DNA from: Chamaecrista fasciculata
Taxonomy: Eukaryota > Streptophyta > Magnoliopsida > Fabales > Fabaceae
Reading direction: 5' to 3'
DNA length: 64,000 nt
NCBI GenBank assembly: GCA_003254925.1
Contig: QANZ01027734.1
Coordinates: 134,385 to 198,384, forward strand
Below the pieces are notes generated by a model. That model was not told the DNA's origin. It saw only the letters and a program-made list of their open reading frames with translations, and searched no databases. This document shows positions 49,997 through 60,600 of the stretch, in pieces. Position numbers and translations under genes: made by a program. The first letter of the stretch is position 1. The number at the start of each line of letters is the position of its first letter.

Positions 49997-51301
49997 CAAA
50001 AAAAAAATATATATATAAAACTCTTTAAAGCTCTAATTCTTCATAAAAAAACTCATTTTATTATGGACATGATTGTTGAAAGGACTTCACTTTAATTTCT
50101 ATAAACTATAAAATGGATTAGTAAAATAAACTTGTATTCCAAAAAGATTATTAAAGTTTTCTATAACCTAGACTGAGAGAATGGAATTTTGTACTTACAC
50201 ACACTAATAGAAAGTTCTCAGATTTGGAGTTTAAGGAACTTATTCCAAAACATTTTGTAATTTTAAGAATGTATTCTATCACACTATTTCCTTCATTTAA
50301 ATTGTAGGGTAAAGATTTAAATAGATCAAATTCTCTCTACTTGTTTATTTATATAAAGTTTTAGGCTACACTCATTCTATAAGAAATAAAATAAGTAGCT
50401 CACCTCTTAAACTAGGAAAAGAGAGATTGTATGGCCCAAATTCTCAAAATTCAACCACTTTATATTATAATTATAATATTATAAAAAATAAGGTTTTGCC
50501 ATGAAAAGTATCATAACTTAAGCTATGTCTCTAATTTTGATACGAATTTCAAAATAATTGATTAAAATTAAAACAAAAAGAAGATATAAGACTTAAGAGA
50601 GAGAGTGAAACAAAAATTACATAGCTAAAGCTAGAGTACTTTCCATAGCAAAATCCTAAAAAGTATATAAATTCAAAGACAAAACCCTAAACAGCAACAT
50701 GCTAAAGTTTTCTCATAATAATATGTCACATCGCTAAGAATTACTATGGATGCTTATTGGTTTATTGCTAATGATGCAAGTTAATTACTTATCTTACGTA
50801 GTGAAAAGGTGAGAGAAACTGAACGGATACGAAAAAAGAGTTTGAGTTGTCCTTTTTAGATTTGGTGGGGTAACTACAAGTCATTAAAACGATAAAGGAC
50901 GGTGATTTAGAGATAAGTATAGTATAGGTTAGTGATGATTACTGTAAGAATGAAGGATATAAATATTATAATACATAAAAACTTTATTGAATTTTAATTT
51001 TTTTTATGCAGGAAACATACTAAACTTCTAAAAAGAATGAGAATTTTTCAAAATTATAATTTTGAAAAAGAATTTTAACCACTTTTATTAAAAAAAAAAA
51101 TTATAATTATTATATGTGACTTTATTTAAACAAAAACTTTATTGAATTTAAGTTTTTTTATGCAAAAAGAATACTAATGAAAGTGTAAAAATTACATATT
51201 TTGATTGTGTCATAATAGTTAAAAAATAAAACAATTAAGTTTTTAGGAAAAACTTAGCATACAAAGTATTTTACACAAATTAAAAATTTAAATATATTTA
51301 A
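49997..51301. other. Intergenic AT-rich sequence with no gene seen
   Basis: No sustained frames. A repeated 'aactttattgaatttaa..tttttatgca' phrase occurs near 50977 and 51131. Confidence 0.4.
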
Positions 51302-51942
51302 GGGTAAATTACACTTTGGTACCCTGTGATTTGGCCATATTTCACTTTGGTATCCTGTGGTTTAAAAAGTGACATTCTGGTACCTGTGGTATTATCCGTT
51401 AACACTTTGGTACCATGCTGTTAGAAAATTAACGAAAATTGGGATTTTTAGGGCTATTTTATAATTTTAACCATCACAAATTTTGAAAAAATTATATATT
51501 AACCCCTAATAATTTCAGAAAATTACAAACAGGTCCCTAGATACATATTACCTATGAACTAAAATGAAAACTGTAAGAAAATTTTGGGGTCAAAGAATAA
51601 TATTTGAAAAATATAGGACATAAGATAGAATTACAAAAAAAATCCCAAATTTTTTTTACAATTTTCATTTTATTCCTTAAATAATATGTATCCAGGGACC
51701 TGTTTGTAATTTTTCCAAAATTATTGAGGGTCAATATGTAATTTTTGCTAAATTTTTGATGGTTAAAATTACAAAATAGCTAAAAAAATTTCAATTTCTG
51801 TTAATTTTCTAACGAAATTAAAGCTTAGGGTACCCAAGTGTTAACAGAAAATACCACAGGGTACCAAAATGTCACTTTTTAAACCACAGGGTACCCAAGT
51901 GGAATATGACCAAACCACAGGATACCAAAGTGTAATTTACCC
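51302..51942. mobile_element. 'GGTACC' family MITE, copy E (long)
   Basis: Full termini GGGTAAATTACACTTTGGTA and GTGTAATTTACCC. The flanks tatatttaa (51293-51301) and tatatttta (51943-51951) match at 8 of 9 bases. It is longer than other copies because both halves keep the 'aattacaaacaggtccctag' segment around a unique centre. Confidence 0.82.
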
Positions 51943-52023
51943 TATATTTTATCATCTTTCTTGACTCAAAAAATTTTTGTATACTAAATAAACATCATAC
52001 ATTTTAGCCATAGATATTTTTTT

Positions 52024-53562
52024 GGCCAAAGTGAGAATTTGGTCCTGTAACTTTGTTCCAGGTCCCAAATCATTTCTATATCTTTTTTTGTCTCGAATTT
52101 GGTCTTGTATCTTTACTTTAGGTCCCAAATTAGTCTTATATCTTTTCTCGTCTCAGTTTTGGTCCCATGTGTTTTGAAAACCTCCCACCATTAGTCCTCC
52201 ATCTATTTTAAATTACAGTTTCGTCCTGAAAACTTCAAGCCCTTTTCACTTTAGTCCCTGACTATCAAAATGAAAGTGAAAGATCATCCCTAAAGATTCT
52301 CAAACCGTAAATCTTGGTCCCTAATCCATGAATTCTTCATGAAATGGAATAGAAATGCAAAAAGAACACAAATTAAAGAAAATGACAAAGGGACCAAAAC
52401 TAAAAACGCAGAAAATTTAAAACCTACCAGAAAAGGTACGGAAATCGCCGAGAAACTCAAAAACTCATCCAAAAACCCCAATCCTCACTGAAATCTCACT
52501 CAAATAATCATCCTCAAATACTTTAAGAAAAAAATTTCAAAAATCCAAACTTTCTTCTATCACCTCCCTCCTCAAAAGTTTGGATTTTCGAAAATTCTTT
52601 CTTAAAGCATTTGAGGGCGATTATTTGAGTGAGATCTCAGTGAGGATTGAGATTTTTGGATGAGTTCTTAAGTTTCTCGACGATTTCTGTATGTTTTCTG
52701 GCGAGTTTGGGGCATTTTCCAGTGAGTTTTAAATTTTCTACATTTTCAGTTTTGGTCCCTCTGCCATTTGCTTTAATTTGTGTTGTTTTTGCATTTCTAT
52801 TCCATTTCATGAAGAATTCATGGATTAGGGACCAAGATGTACAGTTTGAGAATCTTCAGCGATGCTCTTTCACTTTCATTTTGATAGTCAGGGACTAAAG
52901 TGAAAAGGACTTGAAGTTTTCAGGACTAAATTGTAATTTGAAATGGACGGAGGACTAACGGTCGGAGGTTTTCAAAACATATGAGACCAAAACTAAGACA
53001 AAAAAATATATAGGACTGATTTGGGACCTGGAGCAAAGATACAGGACCAAATTCGAGACAAAAAATATGGGTAAATTACACTTTGGTACCCTGTGGTTTG
53101 ACCCTATTTCACTTTGGTACCTTGTGGTTTGAAACTTGACACTTTGGTACCCTGTGGTATTCTCCATTAACACTTTCGTACCATTTGGAGCTATTTTATA
53201 ATTTTAACCATAACAAATTTTGCAAAAATTACATATTGACCCCAATTTTTTTAAAAAAAATTACAAATAGGTCCATGGATACATATTATCTAGGGACTAA
53301 AATGAAAACTTAAAAAAAATGGGGTCATATATGTAATTTTTGCAAAATTTGTTATAGTTAAAATTACAAAATAGCTCCAAAGGATACCAAAGTGTTAATG
53401 GAGAATACCACAGGGTACCAAAGTGTCAGGTTTCAAACCACAGGGTACCAAAGTGAAATATGGTCAAACCACAAGGTGCCATAGTGTAATTTACCCAAAG
53501 AAAAATATAGGACGGATTTAGGATTTGGAGCAAAGTTACATGACCAAATTCGCACTTTATCC
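52024..53562. mobile_element. 1.5-kb palindromic MITE, Mutator-type, with a nested insertion
   Basis: The left end GGCCAAAGTGAGAATTTGG pairs with a right end complementary to GGATAAAGTGCGAATTTGG. The flanks tattttttt (52015-52023) and tatttttat (53563-53571) match at 8 of 9. The arms meet near 52545 and include matching 'gaattcttcatgaaatgg' and 'ccatttcatgaagaattc' segments. The right arm is split by the MITE at 53069. Termini resemble those at 12572. Confidence 0.82.
53069..53496. mobile_element. 'GGTACC' family MITE, copy F, nested
   Basis: Termini GGGTAAATTACACTTTGGTA and AGTGTAATTTACCC. The interior is very similar to copy G at 54016. It interrupts the right arm of the 52024 element, so it is the younger insertion. 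Confidence 0.85.
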
Positions 53563-53571
53563 TATTTTTAT

Positions 53572-53772
53572 TTTGGGTCATATTTAACCATAAATGAACG
53601 GTATGAACTAGAACCATAATTTTTTTCTGGACAACAACTAGAACCATAAATGATGGACTTTTTTTTGATCGAGAACAATGATGGACTTGGATGAAGTCTG
53701 ATTATTTTCGGGCCCGTTATATGAACATGAGTTTGATCTGGATCAATCGTAGCCCATGATTAATGGAGGAGC
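53572..53772. other. Short spacer with no feature seen
   Basis: Spacer between MITEs. No gene. Confidence 0.35.
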
Positions 53773-53781
53773 GTTTCCAAT

Positions 53782-53979
53782 GGAAGTGGATCCTCTGCAT
53801 TCTCATCCTCTGCATTTTCTGTGCAGTTTAGAGAGATAAAGAAAGAAGTAGAGAGAGAAATTGTGGGTCCCACAAAATAATAAATATGTGAAACCCACAT
53901 TTTCTCTCTCTACCTCTTCCTTTATCTCCCTAAAATGCACAAAAATGCACCAAATTAAAATGCAGAGGATCCATTTCCC
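53782..53979. mobile_element. Palindromic MITE related to the hairpin at 48267, 198 bp
   Basis: The left end GGAAGTGGATCCTCTGCATT pairs with the right end AATGCAGAGGATCCATTTCC. A perfect 9-bp duplication, gtttccaat, lies at 53773-53781 and 53980-53988. The TGGATCCTCTGC core near both ends is shared with the 48267 element. The interior has 'tagagagaaattgtgggtcc' and its complement. Confidence 0.85.
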
Positions 53980-54015
53980 GTTTCCAATGTTGTCCAGTTC
54001 CAATAATATATTTTT

Positions 54016-54397
54016 GGGTAAATTACACTTTGGTACCCTGTGGTTTGACCCTATTTCACTTTGGTACCCTGTGGTTTGAAACTTGACACTTTGGTACCCT
54101 GTGGTATTCTCCATTAACACTTTGGTACCCTTTGGAGCTATTTTGTACTTTTAACCATAACAAATTTTTCAAAAATTACATATTGACCCCAAAAAATTTT
54201 CAAAAAATTACAAATAGGTCCCTGGATACATATTATATAGGGACTAAAATGAAAAATTTAAAATTTTTTTGGGGTCAATATGTAATTTTTGTAAAATTTA
54301 TTATGGTTAAAATTACAAAATAGCTCCAAAGGGTACCAAAGTGTTAATGGAGAATACCACAGGGTACCAAAGTGTCAAGTTTCAAACCACAGGGTAC
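54016..54397. mobile_element. 'GGTACC' family MITE, copy G, cut off at an unresolved base
   Basis: The left terminus GGGTAAATTACACTTTGGTA is intact. The element follows copy F closely up to 'accacagggtac', then an N at 54398 and unrelated sequence. The expected final 45 bases or so, including the AATTTACCC terminus, are absent. Confidence 0.8.
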
Positions 54398-54650
54398 NAA
54401 TACATGAAAAAAATTTTATAATATTAAATATATCATTTTTATATGTTGTGTTTCCTTGGTCGAATAAGTCCAAGCTCATCATCATCTTCTTCGACTCGAA
54501 AAAATCTTGAAAGGAGGTTTAAGGGAGGTTTCATCCACTTTTTCAGGCGGCACACTCATTGTATCATTCATACCCTTCCCTCTCTTTTTCTCTCTTTTTC
54601 GCTTTCTCTTCACTCTCCACATGTAGAACGGAAGAAGCTTAACCTCCGTA
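54398..54650 (+). promoter_or_regulatory. Upstream region and leader of the plastid RNA polymerase gene
   Basis: Starts at the unresolved base. A CT-rich stretch at about 54578-54620 (ccctctctttttctctct) resembles a plant 5' UTR. No clear TATA box. A short upstream ATG at about 54621 is followed immediately by a stop. Confidence 0.4.
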
Positions 54651-57600
54651 ATGACGTTAGCCACATCCTTTCCTAGCCCTCATGTCCATGCCTATTCTCT
54701 TTCTAACACTCGTAGAAATTACTTCCAGATTGGAAGAAAATCTCATCACAGAAGCCTTCGCTTTCTCTTTATCTCACCACCCTCCACTTCTTCTTCATTC
54801 CCTCTCAGCATCAAGTGCGTCTCAAACCCAGTTCAGTTTCATCTTCTCTCTGACTCAACTATACATGATAATTTCATCGAAGACCTCGAGAATTCCCTGA
54901 ATTCTTATGCGCCTGTTAATGGAGTTAGTCAAATTGAGGCTCCGGAGTCAACTTCGAGGATATTTATCCAAGAGCCACCTTGGATTTCTTCGCTCTTTTT
55001 TAAAGGGCTGTACGCAAATACTAACCATGAATTGAAGTTGGAGTTTAAGGAGATTGAGAGGAGGAAGTACAATTTGCTCAGGAGGAGGCAGATTAAATCG
55101 GAGACGGAAGCATGGGAGAAGATGGTGGAGGAATACAGAGAGCTGGAAAAAGAAATGCGTGAGAAGAACTTGGCTCCTAATTTGCCCAAGGTGAAGAGCT
55201 TGTTCTTGGGGTGGTTTGAACCATTGAAGGAAGCTATTGAAGGGGAGCAGAAGTTGAAGAGGTCGAAAAAGAAGGCGGCATTTGCACCCAATATTGAGTT
55301 GTTGCCTGCATCTAAAATGGCTGTTATTGTCATGCATAAGATGATGGGTTTGGTGATGCAGGAGCATGAAGCGGGGTGTGTTCAGGTTGTTCAGGCTGCA
55401 GTTCAGATTGGTATGGCTATAGAGCAAGAGGTATATTATGGAAACTTGTTTAAAATATATTTAGTTGAATTGGGAGATTTACAAAAGAGATGTATATGCT
55501 CATGTATAGCCTCTTGGTTAAGAATATTTGTAGAGTCATACTAGTTTTATACACTAGTTGGTTACCTGCCATATATGGCTTTTTCTGTTATAGGCTTCTC
55601 AATAGAAGATTTAACTAATCTCTTAGTATTTTTTTTAGTACTAACTAGTAACTACTATTGGTGCTAGCCATGGCACGGGGAACTTTGATTTTTCTGTCTT
55701 ATGTATCACATAATTTTCTACCCAATGCATTGACAGCAAATACTGGTTTTTCTTTGACAGTTTTAGCTTATCCACTTGTTGCATTTACTTGAAGTGTATA
55801 TTGAAAATAGTCAAAATACTGTATTTGTCGTTAGTTGCTGTATAAACAATTTAATAGTAACTTCTATGTGCTATTTTTTAAAAAAAAAAAAGAAGAAAAT
55901 TTCAAACTTTAGTATTGTTGACCTTTTTTTTTAGACTAGTGGCAAAGACTGAAGCTTATGTAACTGTGTTTCACTAGTTTTGATCAGATAGCACATCCCG
56001 ACCACTTCAACTTTAGTATTGTCCATGTAACTAATAAGCCTGCTTTTTGTCAATGAAATATTAAATTCTCACATGTTCCCTTCTATTGATAGGGGAGGGA
56101 CTGACATTTCTTTTTGGTTGAAATTTTCTTCTGTGTCTTTGCATCACTTTTTCTTGGCTGTTCTTGATCTAATGTAGTTCTATAATGATTCTAGGAAAGA
56201 AGTACACCCTTTTCTAACAAGTTCGACTTATCATGTTGCAGGTTAGGATTCATAGATTTCTGGAAAAGACTAGAGGACACAAGGGTAAGAAGACAGCAGC
56301 TGGTGCTGAGGATAGTCTTAATAATGATAAAGAAAAACTAAGGAAACGTGTAAACTGTCTGGTAAGAAGAAAAAGACTGAAAGAGGTGCAGTTGCTACTG
56401 AAAAAAGAAGAATTCAGTCCTTGGGGTCGTGATACCCAAGCTAAGGTTTGCATGCATGTGCATATATCTATCTATCTATCTATCTATATATATTTATTCT
56501 TTTTTTCTAGCTTTAATACTCGGAAATTTAATAAGTGAACATAATGAAATTTTGCAGCTGGGATGTCGATTAATACAATTATTAATTGAGACAGCTTATG
56601 TATATTCTCCAGTTAACCAGTCTGCTGACAACCCACCTGATATTCGGCCAGCATTCAGTCATAGGATTAAAGTTGTATCAAAGTATCCTGGGTGAGGTTC
56701 ACTTTCTTTTTTCTTCAAATCAATATTAATAATTTAGGACCTCAACCCCAAGTATGCAAATTACATTGTCAAGACTCGAGAAACTAAATAGTTTTCCCTC
56801 CATATGGTCTTTCATTCTTTCATCCTTTTTATTGTACACTTAATCTTTGTCTGCTATAGCTCCTGGACGTACATTCAGTTTAAAAGGTACTGCAATGGGA
56901 TGGACTGTAATCCAGGAAAATGGAAGTATAAAAGTCCTACATTTAAGAAGTGCTTAAAATTTCACTTGCTAGCGTTTAGATCTTCTAAATTGTATACGTG
57001 GTGTAGAGTAATAGAGTAGGTGTGCAAAGAATTGATCAAATATTCAAATGTCTTCTAGAAAAATACTTTCTTAGTTCCATGGTAATTCTGAATGAATTTT
57101 TTGTACTTGTAGGAAAAAGATTTTGAAGAATTATGGCGTTATAGAATGCGATCCTTTACTCCTTGACGGGCTTGATAAATCTGTGAGTTAAGAAATCATG
57201 TTTTTATTGTTATCATTTACTATTTTCAAGCTATGACCCATTTTAAGTTGGTCCACATGGTTGTTAAGTTTGTCATTATATTTCTCAACCGAAAATTATC
57301 TGCAACAACATTTGCAATTTTTTGCATTATATTCCTTTTATAAATCACCTTGTCCATTCTCTCTAGATAGAGGCAGAGAACTTTAACACCTTGCATCTTA
57401 CCAAATTTCTGCGAACATCTGTTCTAAAGATGCTATACTTGAATGACTCCATGGTACACTTTTAACTTAGATTCCTTTTAAGCATGGTAGGCATATTTAA
57501 AGTTCAGATAGTGCCTAGTCCTTTCAGAATTATTTATGTACACTACAATAATGAATACATTTTGTTTGCTTTCCTACTAATTAATGCCTTTGTTTCTGTG

Positions 57601-60600
57601 CAGGCTAAGCATATGTTAATACCTTACATGCCAATGTTAATACCTCCAAAAAAGTGGAAAGGGTATGACAAATGAAATAAGTCATTCTGCTATTTTATGT
57701 TTTTTCTCGGATAACCTGCGTTTGGTTAGATTTTATGTGGCTGTAGAATGTAGGGATAACTCTGCAGGTCATAAAGGGTACAAGTAGCTGCCCACAATAT
57801 TTTTTTTTCCTTGAAAGAGTTCTTAGTGTCTGAGCTGCTTCTCTCTCTCACACTCATTCTTTCCAGGTATGACAAGGGTGGGCACTTGTTCTTACCTTCT
57901 TATATCATGCGTACTCATGGATCTAGGAAACAGCAAAATGTAATGAGGAATGTCAAAGGGAAACAAATGCAACAAGTTTATGAGGTATTATATGTGAATT
58001 TCCTTTTCCCTTTTTATTGCCAAATGTCAAGAAAGGAGTGTGGCAGCATACCAATTAAAAGACAATCTGGTCAAAAATTGATGCATTGTTTTAAAGTTTT
58101 TACCGTAAATTTATGAAAATATTGAATTCTTTGTAAGCTCCTAAGATATCATTCATTAGCATTACATCTCCTGCTTTTTTATTATGATTAGTTCTTCCTA
58201 CCCATACTGATATATATGTTTGATCTATTTTTCTCTGAATTGATACATTTTCAGGCCTTGGATGTGCTTGGCAACACCAAATGGCGAGTAAATAGAAAAC
58301 TACTTAGTGTTGTGGAGTCCATCTGGGCTGAAGGTGGTAACATTGCAGGCCTGGTTGATCGCAATGATGTAAGCACAAACTGATAAAGAGATTATTACTT
58401 AATTAGTTATAAAACTGGGACATATAGAAATCTTTCAAAAAGATGATTCTATTAATTTATTATTTTGCACTCATCTTTCCTACATATATTCTCTCCTTTG
58501 ACTCATAGGTTCCTATACCAGAGAAACCTCTTGTAGAGGATTTGAAACAGATTCAGGAGTGGAAATGGAGTGTGAGGAAGGCAAGGAAAATTAATTTAGA
58601 GAGGCATTCTCAAAGATGTGACACTGAACTTAAGCTTTCTGTAAGATCTCCTCTCCTCTTATAAAAAGATCTTTCTGTTATCTTTGAAGTTTGAACATTT
58701 ATGGATTTCTATTTTAGGTTTTACATCAATGATCTTCAATCTTGCAATGTCTTGTATAAAAAGACATTGATGAATGTAACCATACTTAAATGTTGTTTTC
58801 CCAAAGTTTAAACAAGCTCAATTGGATCAAAAGTGTCATAAACTCACTTATGTTATATGATCGGGACTTTGGTAGGATGGAATGCCCAAGTCCAACATTG
58901 TGGAGCTATACGTAGGAAGTGTAGTTTATAAGTTTAAGGGTTTCTCCCACTTGACTGGCTAGTATTTTGGTATATGGCTCTCCCTTTAAACTTATGTTCA
59001 TAACAAGTGGGTGTGAAGCATAGGACATCCCAGATACTGGGCTTGGTAGTATGAGATGCCCAAATCCCACATTAGTATGGAATGTTCAATGGAGTGCTAA
59101 AGTAGTCTGGTTCTCCCTCTTCAATGGATAACGTTTAGGGAAGGTCCTTAAGGTTGTTTGGGCCTCATCAATATACATATTCAAACTCTTCAATATGCTC
59201 ATTTTATATCTGTCTCATGTTTAAGTAGATGAGCAATAGTTACAAGAAAATACAATCTGAAACAGGTGGCTCAAACAATGAAGGATGAGGAAGGTTTTTA
59301 TTACCCCCACAATCTTGACTTCCGCGGGAGAGCATATCCAATGCATCCTCATTTAAATCATTTGAGTTCTGATCTTTGTAGAGGATTACTTGAATTTGCT
59401 GAAGGGCGGCCATTGGGGAAGTCTGGTGTACAGTGGCTGAAGATACATTTAGCAAATCTGTATGCAGGAGGTGTTGAAAAGATGTCTTACGATGGGCGAT
59501 TAGCATTTGTGGAGAATCATCTCCATGACATATTTGACTCTGCTGATCACCCTATTAATGGGAGTCGGTGGTGGTTAACAGCTGAAGATCCCTTCCAGTG
59601 CCTTGCTGCTTGTATTAATCTATCAGAAGCCCTAAGAAGTTCATCACCATATTCTGTGATCTCACATCTTCCAATTCATCAGGTAAATTCTTTTTGTACA
59701 GTTCTTTTACAAGTAGCCAAGTTGACTCCTTTCTCTGCTATGTGGTATTGTGATGCAAGGGAATTTTAATTAGTTTCTTTAATTAGAACAAATAAATTGA
59801 AAGATAACATGAATCCATAGGAAAAAAGAAAAGAAAAGAAAAACTTAGAATTTGGTGCTACACTAAAATATCAGATGTGACAGCATGGTAAGTTGTTTTG
59901 TTGCAAACGTTTGTATGTTATTTATTTATATTTCGATATATGTTTCTTTGCCTACTACCTAGTAGGAAGTACTAATAGTGTTCTGATGAATTATTAGGAC
60001 GGTTCCTGTAATGGCTTACAGCACTATGCAGCTTTGGGAAGAGATAGTGTACGTTCACTTATTTCTCTCTACTTGAATTTTGAAATATTGTATAATGTTA
60101 ATGTGTATGTGCTTAATGCTTATACTTCCTGGAGAGTTTGATGTTATTTTGTATGGATCTCTTTGTAATTATTCCTCTAGAGCCCACTTTGGCAATTTGA
60201 AACTTGGAATTGTCGGTATGGTGTATTAAGAATTTAGGACTTTTTATTTTAAATACCTGCAGCTTCACATCAACACAGCTTGTTCCATCCACAAGATTTT
60301 TTTTTTTCCATTTTGAATTATTTTGGTGTTTTATGCTAGATAACTTTATCAATAGCCATGTAGTGATAACCTTCTAGCTAATTTTGGGTGATTATCTCTT
60401 TCTTTCCTTTTTCTTGGTTTCTTGGATCTATTGTAGTTGGCCATGCTTTATAGTGATGGTCTATTGTCCTGGCTTTCGAGCCATTGGTAAATTTGTCTGA
60501 AGTCTAAAATATTTGCTTCTGCTAACTACGTTAAGTTTTACCTAGTTTTCTCACTTTACTGGAGCAAATGTGTCTTTTCAGTTGGAGGCTGCTGCTGTTA

